Positions 11,297-22,578 of a stretch of DNA of 64,000 nt are shown in pieces. Position 1 is the stretch's first letter, and each line of letters begins with the position of its first letter. Source of the DNA: Panulirus ornatus (Eukaryota; Arthropoda; Malacostraca; Decapoda; Palinuridae). The position numbers and the translations under genes are program-made. Below the pieces are notes generated by a model, which was not told the DNA's origin, searched no databases, and was given only the letters and a program-made list of their open reading frames with translations. The stretch is taken from contig NC_092230.1 in the NCBI RefSeq assembly GCF_036320965.1, positions 45,463,094 through 45,527,093 on the forward strand, given 5' to 3'.

Positions 11297-11412
11297 TCAT
11301 ACACATATACACTTATGTACATTCATGATATATACACTCATATACACATATACATTCAAGTTATACACATATACACTCATAATATACGCATATATACACT
11401 CATAATATACAG
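10988..11412. repeat. TACACTCATA minisatellite with TA tracts
   Basis: Imperfect tandem array of TACACTCATACACATA and TACACTCATAATATACATA blocks, about 36-40 bp per higher unit and around 11 units, with variable TA inserts (longest at 11265-11293). Confidence 0.92.
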
Positions 11413-11833
11413 TTTGAAGCCGTCTCTCAGCCACCATGTGGTGTATGTTTACCTACGATACACGGATGCAATTTTGTACGGATGATCTGAGCTCAGGGAA
11501 AACGGTCGTGTGAGCGGCGAGTCGTGGAAGTAAGCATGCGACAGTCCCTGACCTCGACCTAACCTACCGGTAGAACTCGACCATCTGGTCAACAGGTTCG
11601 CTCGGTCGAGGTCGCATTGTGCTTCAACTCTGAGTCTAAATTACCGCAACCCCGCGTTCGTATCCCGGAGTCGAATAACAAACACATCCGGGTCGTACGT
11701 TAACTACAACCAATAATAATTCAAGTCTCCAGTCACCTAAACTCCTCAGATGACGCTGGGTTACGACCGTTACGTTACGAACGTTACCCAGTTACTTAAA
11801 CAATCATCACCTCCAGTTCACGTATCTATCAAG
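11413..11833. other. CpG-containing unique stretch
   Basis: Higher CpG than its surroundings (CGGTCGAGGTCG, CCCGCGTTCG). A GCGTTCGTATCCC patch near 11655 slightly resembles a tRNA B box, but no tRNA fold or A box pairs with it. No gene supported. Confidence 0.4.
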
Positions 11834-11879
11834 GTGTGTGTGTGTGCGTGTGTGCGTGTATGTGTGTGTGTGTGTGTGT
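11834..11879. repeat. (GT)n imperfect microsatellite
   Basis: GTGTGTGCGTGTGTGCGTGTATG type run. Confidence 0.93.
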
Positions 11880-11955
11880 AGCGTCCCAATCATTCACCCA
11901 CTATCAGTTATCTCATTTTTTTCCGTCCTAAATCTGGTACACAACAGCAAGAGAC

Positions 11956-11957
<2 letters not shown>

Positions 11958-12019
<62 letters not shown>
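11958..12019. repeat. (GA)n microsatellite
   Basis: Perfect run of about 62 bp. Confidence 0.97.
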
Positions 12020-12024
<5 letters not shown>

Positions 12025-12054
12025 CTGAGCGATCGTCAAGTCGAATGGGACTGG

Positions 12055-12055
<1 letters not shown>

Positions 12056-12104
<49 letters not shown>
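12056..12104. repeat. (GT)n microsatellite
   Basis: Perfect run of about 49 bp. Confidence 0.97.
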
Positions 12105-12106
<2 letters not shown>

Positions 12107-12932
12107 TCTTGCCCAGCCAACTGTACAGGACGGCATCAAAGAGGAACTCAAGGGACAAAAAAACACAGGCAAGGTATGTCAACACAGCAGCGGCGGCAGC
12201 AGAAACAACCCATTGGGGACGCCAGAGACACGTCGTGTGTTTACAAGAGATCCACACTGCGGTGTGACCACATTAGACAAGCAAAACAAACCAGCAAGAC
12301 AAAATGGATGACTTTAAGAGACTAATGCTCCACTTGTACGTGCCTGGAAGTATAATTCCAACGCCAGCACATTATTACCACAAGGATCTTGTCATGTTGG
12401 TATGAGATTCTACACACACACACACACACACACGATGTGAACAGCAGCAGCTGCAAAACTTGGGTGATGACACACTTGAAAGTGATTGCTATCCTTCTTC
12501 CATCGTTGTCGACTCTTTTCTAATCCATTTCCAGTGATGAACACCTTGGCAAAGATGATTTTTCCCCCAGAGGTGTAGTTTAAGTCTGGTCAAGCCATAG
12601 CATTACCCGTTAGTCACTGTTATACACACACCACACACACACACCACGTCAGGCTCGTACCAACCCTCACGCCAAACACTTAGAACCAACGTCAGCAGAT
12701 GGAAGCGATCTAGCTGGTGAGTTCATGAAGGAGGCGCAACCGAGCTCCCACACACACACCACCCGCCGCTTCTCCCACACCCTCACACACACTCGCTCTC
12801 CCTCCTTCCTTCCTTCCTTCCTTCCTTTCTTCCTTCCTCAGGCAGATACCAGAGATCAGTATCATGATAATTCCACGACCTCTCGACCATGGTGATAATC
12901 ATGCAGGTATTATCCTCCCCACCCCACCACTC

Positions 12933-12935
<3 letters not shown>
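12105..12935. other. stretch with small simple repeats only
   Basis: Holds a (CA)n run at 12412-12433, a broken CA run near 12620-12645 and (TTCC)n at 12802-12840. No gene supported. Confidence 0.5.

Positions 12936-13025
<90 letters not shown>
12936..13025. repeat. (CT)n microsatellite, arm of a CT/GA inverted pair
   Basis: Perfect run of about 90 bp. It faces a (GA)n run 29 bp downstream, so one strand can fold into a very long CT:GA hairpin. Confidence 0.97.
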
Positions 13026-13027
<2 letters not shown>

Positions 13028-13050
13028 AGGCGTTCCGATTCAGGGAGACA

Positions 13051-13054
<4 letters not shown>

Positions 13055-13126
<72 letters not shown>
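13055..13126. repeat. (GA)n microsatellite, second arm of the CT/GA pair
   Basis: Perfect run of about 72 bp, complementary to the preceding (CT)n array. Confidence 0.97.
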
Positions 13127-13128
<2 letters not shown>

Positions 13129-13230
13129 CTTTCTACTCCCCTCTTGCTTTTCCTCTACGGAGACAATGGTGTTCTACCCTCCAATTCTAATCTTTCTAGA
13201 GCAATAAAGGGATCTCCCTCCCCTCTTCCC

Positions 13231-13759
13231 CCAGGCCTCTGCTCAAGCTAAAGGAGTGGGATATCCCTCTCCCAGGCCTCTGCTCAAGCTAAAGGAGTGG
13301 GATATCCCTCTCCCAGGCCTCTGCTCAAGCTAAAGGAGTGGGATATCCCTCTCCCAGGCCTCTGCTCAAGCTAAAGGAGTGGGATATCCCTCTCCCAGGC
13401 CTCTGCTCAAGCTAAAGGAGTGGGATATCCCTCTCCCAGGCCTCTGCTCAAGCTAAAGGAGTGGGATATCCCTCTCCCAGGCCTCTCCTCTAGCTAGAGG
13501 AGTGGGATACCCCTCTCCCAGGCCTCTCCTCTACCTAGAGGAGTGGGATATCCCTCTCCCAGGCCTCTTTTCTAGCTAGAGCAGTGGGATATCCCTCTCC
13601 CAGGCCTCTCCTCTGGCTAGAGGAGTGGGATATCCCTCTCCCAGGCCTCTCCTCTGGCTAGAGGAATGGGATATCCCTCTCCCAGGCCTCTCCTCTGGCT
13701 AGAGGAATGGGATATCCCTCTCCCAGGCCTCTCCTCTAGCTAGAGCAGTGGGATATCCC
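13231..13759. repeat. 41-bp minisatellite in two subfamilies
   Basis: About 13 copies of a 40-41 bp unit starting CCAGGCCTCT and ending GTGGGATATCCCTCTC. The first six units contain GCTCAAGCTAAAGGAG; later units contain CTCTAGCTAGAGGAG or near variants, which create the perfect palindrome CTCCTCTAGCTAGAGGAG. The clean switch of subfamily along the array points to stepwise local duplication. Confidence 0.96.
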
Positions 13760-14023
13760 TTAACCTCCCTAAATCCTTCTTTTGGTGGGACGGGATATCC
13801 ATCCTCACTCCCCTCCCTCTTTCCTCAAGCACGACAGAAGGTAAATACCCTTCCTCCCCTTCCATTACCCTAGTGAGAGGTAAGCGATCTCCCTCCCTCC
13901 CTTCCTCAGGAAATAATATAATCCCCCTCCTGTCTCAACCATCCTCTACGCCAAGGGAAAAAAAAAAAAAGAAATAGAATTCTCACCTCCCCTACGTCCT
14001 CTCCCCTAGGATGAGACGAGGGT
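13760..14023. other. C-rich stretch without recognisable feature
   Basis: CTCCC-rich sequence decaying away from the 41-bp array, with an A13 run near 13958. No coding signal. Confidence 0.4.

Positions 14024-14097
<74 letters not shown>
14024..14097. repeat. (CT)n microsatellite
   Basis: Perfect run of about 74 bp. Confidence 0.97.
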
Positions 14098-14099
<2 letters not shown>

Positions 14100-14244
14100 A
14101 GGAAGGGAGGGGGGGAGGAAAGAGAGGGGATGGGAGGGAGAGGGGGCGGCCAGCCATCTCCCACCTCAGCCTTTTCACCTCCGCGTGGGGAGAATATAAG
14201 GATATTATCGCCCCAGTCCCGTCTTCTGTTAACAGTAAGAATAA

Positions 14245-14248
<4 letters not shown>

Positions 14249-14312
<64 letters not shown>
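14249..14312. repeat. (CT)n microsatellite
   Basis: Perfect run of about 64 bp, in the same orientation as the array 150 bp upstream. Confidence 0.97.
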
Positions 14313-14316
<4 letters not shown>

Positions 14317-14702
14317 CCACCGCTTGGTCACAGTAGTGCTGCTGCTCTTCTCCTCCTCCTCCTCTTCTTCACCGCCCTCGCTCCTCTCTCCCCATGTTCT
14401 ATCTGGCTGACTTTTGGGACACCTACTGAATAAAGAATTAAATGCCACTGCCCCCTCGCCCACAGCTACTGCTGCTGGGGGGGAGGTCGGGTAGAAGGCA
14501 GGAGTCAAAAGAGTTCGGTAAAGGATCCACAAGGAACCACAGGGAATGTTGAGGAACTCATTTGAATATTCTTTTTTTTTTTTCTTTTTAGGGGGGAACT
14601 TTAAAGAAAATCCCGGCTGGGGGGGGGAGGGGGGAATGATGACTTAGGAGGGTGGATTTACCACCTTCGATCCTCCAAGAGGAAGTCAGAGGTACCAAGA
14701 GG
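14313..14702. other. stretch without recognisable feature
   Basis: CTC-rich near 14345-14370, T-rich at 14570-14590 and a G-rich patch at 14618-14634. No gene supported. Confidence 0.4.
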
Positions 14703-14969
14703 AATTCAAAGACACCTACTGGAATACAGAGGAACCTAGAAGAATTCAGAGGCACCTAGTGGAATCTAAAGGCATTCCTATTGGAATTCAAAGGCACCTA
14801 GTGGAATTCAAAGGCACCTAGTGGAATTCAAAGGCACCTAGTGGAATTCAAAGGCACCTAGTGGAATTCAAAGGCACCTAGTGGAATTCAAAGGCACCTA
14901 GTGGAATTCAGGGGCACCTAGTGGAATTCAAAGGCACCTAGTGGAATTCAGGGGCACCTAGTGGAATTC
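14703..14969. repeat. 20-bp minisatellite with an EcoRI site per unit
   Basis: About 13 copies of GGCACCTAGTGGAATTCAAA; the central eight or so are identical or carry AAA to GGG changes, and the left edge is diverged. Confidence 0.96.
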
Positions 14970-15562
14970 GTAGCATCCACTGGAAGCTTCAAATACTGAG
15001 GATATACCTGAAGCCTCACCAGAGGATTTGATACGAAAAATATAATAATATTCTAATGAGCTTCAGCCGACCTACAGGAACAATGGGAAGAAAATGGGAA
15101 ACCCAGGAGAATTCTTGGTGGGGGTGGGGAGAAGAAGAGAAAACGAGAGTTGTAAGACATCCATTGTGTGGCAGGCTACAGTGGAGGGGAAGGGGGGGAT
15201 GGGCGGAGTATGTGCAGTAGCTACAGTGGTCTGGGAGGGATCCCGGAGGGTGGGGTGGGATGGGGGGGGGGGGGTTTGTTGAAGTCTGTGTCCCTCAACT
15301 CGTTCAAGAATTTCATCTGAATTTTTTTTTTTTAAACACGTGGTTGTAATATGGTTCACCTCCACCCACCCCCACCCCACTCCTAACGAAGCTCGAACAC
15401 CCCCACACCAAGTTCATTAAAAACACCCTTTTCTCTTTCTAACTGGGTGGTTAGAGGATAGGAAGAGGAGGTAGGATAGACAGGAAGGGATGGGATAGTT
15501 TAAAATGGAAGGGAAGACTGAAGTGTATACAGGTGTACAAGTGATTATACAGAAGCAGACAG

Positions 15563-15566
<4 letters not shown>
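14970..15566. other. stretch with G-rich patch, no gene seen
   Basis: A G-run of about 12 lies near 15266 and a T-run near 15322. No coding signal. Confidence 0.4.

Positions 15567-15613
<47 letters not shown>
15567..15613. repeat. (GT)n microsatellite
   Basis: Perfect run of about 47 bp. Confidence 0.97.
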
Positions 15614-15615
<2 letters not shown>

Positions 15616-15699
15616 ACTTGTGTTGTATCATACGGTTTGTCTGAGAGAGACTCACTAAGGTGAGGTAAACATTGTTTACTGTGTGTGTCTATGGATGAC

Positions 15700-15912
15700 T
15701 GGGAGCCTCCCTCAGTGTTGTGAGGCCTGGAGGAAGCCAAGGGTGTTGTTGGAGACTCCCTCAGTGTTGTGAGGCCTGGAGGAAGGCCAAGGGTGTTGTT
15801 GGAGCCTCCCTCAGTGTTGTGAGGCCTGGAGGTAGGCAAGGGTGTTGTTGGAGCCTCCCTCAGTGTTGTGGGGCCTGGAGGGAGCCAAGGGTGTTGTTGG
15901 AGCCTCCCTACA
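15700..15912. repeat. 49-50 bp minisatellite, 4 copies
   Basis: Units run GGAGCCTCCCTCAGTGTTGT, then GAGGCCTGGAGGAAG and CCAAGGGTGTTGTT. Confidence 0.95.
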
Positions 15913-16815
15913 TAACAAGAGGATGGTCGTACTTGACACAACTGGTTGTTTGGGGTAATTGGCGGCTGATGGTTCTATTGGCTGATGGTTATTGATTGAT
16001 AATGGCTGACCGACCACTGGTCGAATGGTTAATTGTCGGTGGGGGTGATGGACATGTGGTCAGCCAGCTGGTAGTTGAGTGGTTGATGGCTGGAGTAACG
16101 ACCGCTGCGTGGCTAATGGTAGTAAGCACACAGATCGAGTAGTTAATGGGCAGTCGTTACCCACTGGCTCATTGACCGACCATTAGCTGATAGTTAGAAA
16201 CGGTCGTTAACTGGATGGCTTAAACTGACCGGATGGCTGAAGAAATGGCTAGTTCAATGGCTCTTGGCTAATCAAAAATGGCTGTTGGCTACTGTGTGTC
16301 CGGGGGAAAAATATATCTATAAATGTCTCATGCTAACGGAATCCAACATTACGAACCGAATCCTTTTTAGAAAAGGTTAAAAACCACCAATCACTTCATC
16401 ATGGCTTACTGGTTTATATATATATATATAAACACGTCCTAAACCATCACGAGGCGAGAGTGATGTGTGGGTTTTTTTCTCTATAAAACTCACCATCTTA
16501 AACCCTCACCTTGGCCCAGTAGCTGCTGGATCTAATGTAATCACACGACTTGAAGGGGAACTTAGAAAAAAAAAAAAAAAAACCACCCATTAATGAAAAC
16601 CTTGGCCCTTACCATCACTGGTGGAGTTCGTCCTTCCTCCAAAGAAGAAGAAAAAAAAAATGGTTTGCATGCATAAATATACGCGGGAGACAGCCCCACA
16701 CGGTTGGTCTAGTCCATTAACTTGATGAAGTGGCGTGTAAAATAACTCGCCCTCCCCAAGCGAGCGATATCTTGGGGTGTGGGGAGGAAGGGAGAGAGGG
16801 AGAGAGAGAGGGAGG

Positions 16816-16821
<6 letters not shown>
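15913..16821. other. TGGCTGATGG-rich stretch and unique sequence
   Basis: From 15955 to 16290 the motifs GGCTGATGGTT, TGGCTAAT and CTGGTTGA recur without a fixed period. An A17 run lies near 16566. No gene supported. Confidence 0.45.

Positions 16822-16899
<78 letters not shown>
16822..16899. repeat. (TA)n microsatellite
   Basis: Perfect run of about 78 bp. Confidence 0.97.
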
Positions 16900-16902
<3 letters not shown>

Positions 16903-17750
16903 TTCCCAACGAACCCAGGAGGTGAAATACGCCAGAAGAGAATGGAAGGAGATTTCTCAGCGCCTATCTCGAGGTTGGGTTCCTATAGAATTAAGATGGG
17001 CTGGAGGGGGAGAGATATATATATAGAGGATGAGCGGAGGAGGAACTTCCAGTTCGTCTGGAACAAGACTGGAGGACATTTACATGCAGGATGGAGGGTC
17101 GTCCAGATTGGTCAGTGGACCAGTGGAGGGCTTCTTATGGCCTGATGAGTCAGGAGGCTGGGTGGGAGGGAAGAAGGAAGGAGGGGAGGGGGAAAGGAGG
17201 GAGGGGGAAAGGAGGGAGGGGGAAGAAAGGGGGAGGGATGTATATATATCAGGGGGTTCCACCATCGGGAAGATCTTGGGGGAGGAGAAGGAAGGTTGCC
17301 TGCCACCTCTACTACCAACACCACCACACCGTAGCTTCCACCACATCGTGCCAACAACAACACAACCACCCTCCCTCCCCCTTCCTGTGCCAACACTTCC
17401 ACCACCACTCCTGCCCCCCCCTCCCCCCGTGCCAACACCACTACCACCACTCCTGCCCCCCCCCCCCCCGTGCCAACACCACCACCACCATTCCTGCCAA
17501 CCGTGCCAATACCACTACCAACACCACTACCAACACCACCGCTGACGTCATCATCGTGCCCACACCCTTACCATCCCTCACATCATCGTGCCAACACCGT
17601 CACGAACACTGCCACCATCGTGCCACCACCACTGCGGTAAATCTGGAACTAATTTCATTTTTCCCCCCATGAAGATAGTAGTCAAAGAAGCGTCCATTTG
17701 TATGATGACTATAACATGCGTCTCCCAAAAGCAAGCGTACTGACACTAAT

Positions 17751-17751
<1 letters not shown>
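16900..17751. other. purine-rich then CCA/CAC-rich low-complexity stretch
   Basis: GGGAGGGAAGG-type sequence at 17155-17235 is followed by a CCAACACCAC triplet-rich region at 17310-17640. The longest open frame (from 17030, about 170 residues) is Gly/Glu-rich then Pro/His-rich and follows the base composition; I do not regard it as a gene. Confidence 0.5.

Positions 17752-17819
<68 letters not shown>
17752..17819. repeat. (CA)n microsatellite
   Basis: Perfect run of about 68 bp. Confidence 0.97.
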
Positions 17820-17821
<2 letters not shown>

Positions 17822-18012
17822 CATCACAGAAAACACATACATTACCGTGAGGGTGGGAGTAAACGTGGCTGAAAATAAAGACGAACGTGTACATAAGGAA
17901 GAACACGAACAAGAAACAGGTGAACAAGATGTAAAGAAGAAGGCAAATACGAAGGAGGAAGAGGAGAAGAAGAAGAACAACAATAACAACAATAACAACA
18001 AACTACAACGGG

Positions 18013-18340
18013 GTGAAGAATAAGGAAGAAGAAAAAGAAGAAGAAGAAGAAGAAGAAGAAGAAGAAGAAGAAGAAGGAAGAAGAAAAAGAAGAAGAAAAA
18101 GAAGAAGAAAAAGAAGAAGAAAAAGAAGAAGAAGAAGAAGAAGAAGAAGAAGAAGAAGAAGGAAGAAGAAAAAGAAGAAGAAGAAGAAGAAGAAGAAGAA
18201 GAAGAAGAAGAAGAAGAAAAAGAAGAAGAAGAAGAAGAAGAAGAAGAAGAAGAAGAAGAAGAAGAAGAAGAAGAAGAAGAAGAAGAAGAAGGAAGAAGAA
18301 AAAGAGGAAGAAAAGAAGAAGAAGAAAAAGAAGATACGAG
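18013..18340. repeat. (GAA)n trinucleotide tract
   Basis: About 330 bp of GAA repeats interrupted by GGAAGAAGAAAA and AAAA variants, pure purine on the plus strand. Long GAA:TTC tracts are known to form triplexes. The Lys/Glu and Phe/Ser/Leu open frames on either strand are repeat translations. Confidence 0.96.
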
Positions 18341-18482
18341 AATACCCACAACTAAAACCACTCCTGCCAACCTCTCCAACCCCCACCCCAGACACAGACC
18401 CCCTTCATTATTGTAAGAATAACTCGCCTCATTATCTCCCCCAGCACAGACAGGGAGCTGCTGCTGGGGTCTACGTCTCCCC

Positions 18483-18484
<2 letters not shown>

Positions 18485-18554
<70 letters not shown>
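18485..18554. repeat. (CT)n microsatellite
   Basis: Perfect run of about 70 bp. Confidence 0.97.
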
Positions 18555-18557
<3 letters not shown>

Positions 18558-18727
18558 CCTGAGGATTAATACATATAATCATTATAGACAAATAGGATGA
18601 ATCGTCTTCATGGTTCAGGTCCAAATAATACATCGTCTCTTCTTGACGTCCTAATGTTTAGAATCTAGTGTTGCACTCACGTTTGTAATGACAGTGGACA
18701 AGTGAGTAGTTAAGAGGGTTCTGGTCT

Positions 18728-18730
<3 letters not shown>

Positions 18731-18768
<38 letters not shown>
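18731..18768. repeat. (GT)n microsatellite
   Basis: Perfect run of about 38 bp. Confidence 0.96.
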
Positions 18769-18770
<2 letters not shown>

Positions 18771-18934
18771 GTCATAACACAGTCATAAGAGTTAACAGCT
18801 TAATTCCATACTTAAACGCAGGTATGATGATCATAAGCTGTGCGAACTATAGACACAAAATATACGCGAGTCTCGCTCGCATGGCGGTGAAGAACACAAG
18901 TGTGAGTAAATGTGACAAATGTCAGACCAGTGTT

Positions 18935-20169
18935 GTTACTCATGTTACTACTGGTGACGTAACCATCACGTTACTACTACTGGTGACGTAACCATCACGT
19001 TACTACTGCTGGTAACGTAACCATCACGTTACTACTGCTGGTAAAGTAACCATCACATTACTAATGGTGACGTAACCATCACGTTACTACTACTGGTGAC
19101 GTAACCATCACGTTACTACTACTGGTGACGTAACCATCACATTACTACTGGTGACGTAACCATCATGTTACTACTGGTGACGTAACCATCACGTTACTAC
19201 TACTGGTGACGTAACCATCACGTTACTACTGCTGGTAAAGTAACCATCACATTACTAATGGTGACGTAACCATCATGTTACTACTCCTGGTGACGTAACC
19301 ATCACGTTACTACTACTGGTGACGTAACCATCACGTTACCACTACTGGTGACGTAACCATCACGTTACTACTGCTGGTAACGTAACCATCACGTTACTAC
19401 TACTGGTGACGTAACCATCACGTTACTACTACTGGTGACGTAACCATCACGTTACTACTGCTGGTAACGTAACCATCACGTTACTACTACTGGTGACGTA
19501 ACCATCACGTTACTACTGCTGGTAACGTAACCATCACGTTACTACTACTGGTGACGTAACCATCGCGTTACTACTACTGGTGACGTAACCATCACATTAC
19601 TACTGGTGACGTAACCATCACGTTACTACTACTGGTGACGTAACCATCACGTTACTACTGCTGGTGACGTAACCATCACGTTACTACTACTGGTGACGTA
19701 ACCATCACGTTACTACTACTGGTGACGTAACCATCACGTTACCACTACTGGTGACGTAACCATCACATTACTACTGGTGACGTAACCATCGCGTTACTAC
19801 TACTGGTGACGTAACCATCACATTACTACTGGTGACGTAACCATCACGTTACTACTACTGGTGACGTAACCATCACATTACTACTGGTGACGTAACCATC
19901 ACATTACTACTGGTGACGTAACCATCACGTTACTACTACTGGTGACGTAACCATCACATTACTACTGGTGACGTAACCATCACGTTACTACTACTGGTGA
20001 CGTAACCATCACATTACTACTGGTGACGTAACCATCACGTTACTACCACTCACGTAACCATCACATTACTACTGGTGACGTAACCATCACGTTACTACTA
20101 CTGGTGACGTAACCATCACATTACTACTGGTGACGTAACCATCACGTTACTACCACTCACGTAACCATC
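18935..20169. repeat. 29/26-bp satellite array rich in TGACGTAA
   Basis: Roughly 44 tandem copies of CACGTTACTACTACTGGTGA + CGTAACCAT (29 bp) or a 26-bp form lacking one TAC triplet. Long and short units are intermixed, with minor variants (GCTGGTAAC, CACATTAC). Nearly every unit carries GTGACGTAAC, a CRE/ATF-like half site. This is the longest tandem array in the window at about 1.23 kb. Confidence 0.97.
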
Positions 20170-20640
20170 ATCCTCCACCACTGTTAAACGTTCCAATCGT
20201 TCCTTGGCCTTTAATCATACATCCCAGAGATCGTCTCTCTCTCTCTGTCCCTCACATCGGAACGCGCCAGCTGGAGGCTGCAACCTCACTCCCTCATTGA
20301 AGTGTGAGGCCCAATAGCGAGCCTGCATGGATGGCTGACTCCCTCCCCCTCCTCCTCATGTCAAAAGTGTTGAGAGAGAGAGAAAAAAAAGAATATAGTC
20401 GTGTAATGAGAAGCTAAACTACGGGGCAGAGATGACTGCCTCACAGGAGGAGAAAGTTGAGAAGGATTTTGTGGAAATGATTACATCAGTGGATGGGTGG
20501 ATGACGCTACGAAAAAGAGACGCTTCAAAACTTGGATTCTGCAGGGAGAAATTACACCACTAAACCCTGTGATGAAGAGGATGATTATGATGACACAATC
20601 TGTAATTATCATCAACATTATTACTGTTATCATTATCATA
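20170..20640. other. stretch without recognisable feature
   Basis: Unique-looking sequence with a short CT run at 20234 and a GA/A run at 20370. No gene supported. Confidence 0.4.
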
Positions 20641-20809
20641 AGTAGTAGTAGTTGATGTACTAGTAGTAGTAGTAGTAGTACTAGTAGTAGTAGCAGTAGT
20701 GGTAATTGTAGTAACAGGGATAATAATAATAACAACAGTAATGATAATAATAATACCAATAACAATGATAATAATAAGAATGATAACAACAACAACAATA
20801 ATAATAATG

Positions 20810-20850
<41 letters not shown>
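20641..20850. repeat. (AGT)n and (AAT)n trinucleotide tracts
   Basis: AGTAGTAGT-rich sequence (20641-20700) passes into AATAATAAT/AACAAC-rich sequence (20720-20850). Confidence 0.92.
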
Positions 20851-20851
<1 letters not shown>

Positions 20852-21242
20852 AATAAATGAATATCTTCGTAAATCATGTGTTTACCACACCTTCCAACCG
20901 CCTCCATGGAGGTGTATGGTACCTTGCCCACAAGACTGGTCTATCAACCAGTCCATGTTGCTCATAAAGACACACACACAAGAGCAACAACACGTGACAC
21001 GTGTGGGGTGAGGGTGGAGTGAGGGTGAGGGTAGTGTTTAAACCCCTCCAGTCTCGCCCACACTCAGTGCTAATGGACTCGATGACCTTCTCACTGTAAA
21101 CAAAAATCTTGGGAGAGGTATGTTTAAGATGATGTCTATACCAGATATGCAGTTACTGAGTGTAAACCATCTCGCACCAAGTTCCCTAACTTGGCAGAGA
21201 CACAGAAACACATAAACATAAGCAAACGCCTTAACTATGTGG

Positions 21243-21244
<2 letters not shown>
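20851..21244. other. stretch without recognisable feature
   Basis: Unique-looking sequence; no coding signal. Confidence 0.4.

Positions 21245-21331
<87 letters not shown>
21245..21331. repeat. (TA)n microsatellite
   Basis: Perfect run of about 87 bp. Confidence 0.97.
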
Positions 21332-21333
<2 letters not shown>

Positions 21334-21380
21334 TGACAAATCTGAGGATTTCTATAAAGGTGTGGAGGCAGACGAGTGTC

Positions 21381-21427
<47 letters not shown>
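21381..21427. repeat. (CA)n microsatellite
   Basis: Perfect run of about 47 bp. Confidence 0.97.
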
Positions 21428-21430
<3 letters not shown>

Positions 21431-21627
21431 ATATATTCCAACTTCGTAACTTAAAAAAAAAAAAACACACACACTTTTAGCGAATCTCCTGCTGTGGACC
21501 TCACCTCCATCTCTTTCCTCCCCCCATGTGTGCTATATACTGAGCGCCTCTGCTGTTGTTGGTGTGGGGGAAAATCACATTACATTTTCATACATCAGGA
21601 TTTCCTGTGGGGCACGTGTGACTGCCT

Positions 21628-21652
21628 GGGGGGGGGGGGGGGGGGGGGGGGG
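21628..21652. repeat. (G)n homopolymer
   Basis: About 25 consecutive G, followed by more G-rich sequence to 21690. Confidence 0.95.
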
Positions 21653-21821
21653 AAAGAAGGTAAGGGGGGGGGAGGGGATGGGGGAGGGAAGAGGAAGCAC
21701 TACATATAATTCACGGGTCGTGTTGTGTCGTTCTCCCACACCAGTCGTTCCTGACGACCGCTATGGTATTAAAGGCCTCGCCTTCCTTGTCGTCTGCCGC
21801 GACTCAAGTCTGACTGTAGGT

Positions 21822-22462
21822 TGTCTGATGGTGAGGGGTTGTCTGATGGTGAAGGGTGTCTGATGGTGAGGGGTTGTCTGATGGTGAGGGGTGTCTGATG
21901 GTGAGGGGTTGTCTGATGGTGAAGGGTGTCTGATGGTGAGGGGTTGTCTGATGGTGAGGGAGGTCTGATGGTGAGGAAGGTCTGATGGTGAGGGAGGTCT
22001 GATGGTGAGGGGTTGTCTGATGGTGAGGGAGGTCTGATGGTGAAGGGTGTCTGATGGTGAGGAAGGTCTGATGGTGAGAGAGGTCTGATGGTGAGGGAGG
22101 TCTGATGGTGAGGGGTTGTCTGATGGTGAGGGAGGTCTGATGGTGAAGGGTGTCTGATGGTGAAGGGTGTCTGATGGTGAGGGAGGTCTGATGGTGAGGG
22201 GTTGTCTGATGGTGAAGGGTGTCTGATGGTGAGGAAGGTCTGATGGTGAGGGAGGTCTGATGGTGAGGGAGGTCTGATGGTGAGGGAGGTCTGATGGTGA
22301 GGGAGGTCTGATGGTGAGGGAGGTCTGATGGTGAGGGAGGTCTGATGGTGAGGAAGGTCTGATGGTGAGGAAGGTCTGATGGTGAGGAAGGTCTGATGGT
22401 GAGGGAGGTCTGATGGTGAGGGAGGTCTGATGGTGAGGGGTGTCTGATGGTGAGGGGTGTCT
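21822..22462. repeat. 17-18 bp minisatellite array
   Basis: About 37 copies of TCTGATGGTGAGGGAGG with GGGGTTG, AAGGGTG and AGGAAGG variants (17 or 18 bp). On the minus strand 17 bp x 3 gives a 17-residue period (DLPHHQTSLTIRPPSPS) that is open in all rotations, so two overlapping frames of about 290 residues arise. I read these as repeat by-products. Confidence 0.96.
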
Positions 22463-22501
22463 ACCAATGAGATATTCTGCCAGTGAGATAAACAGATACA
22501 T

Positions 22502-22504
<3 letters not shown>

Positions 22505-22576
<72 letters not shown>
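22505..22576. repeat. (GA)n microsatellite
   Basis: Perfect run of about 72 bp. Confidence 0.97.

Positions 22577-22578
<2 letters not shown>

Noticed and set aside
11640..11690. tRNA or tRNA-derived SINE (GCGTTCGTATCCC resembles a B box)
   Set aside because: No matching A box at proper spacing, no cloverleaf and no tail; another such patch at 24306 fails the same test.
13231..13759. CRISPR-like array
   Set aside because: Units are tandem without unique spacers, and the window is eukaryotic. The same applies to the other minisatellites.
17600..18395. Poly-Ser, poly-Leu and poly-Phe frames over the GAA tract
   Set aside because: Triplet repeat read in three frames on the minus strand.
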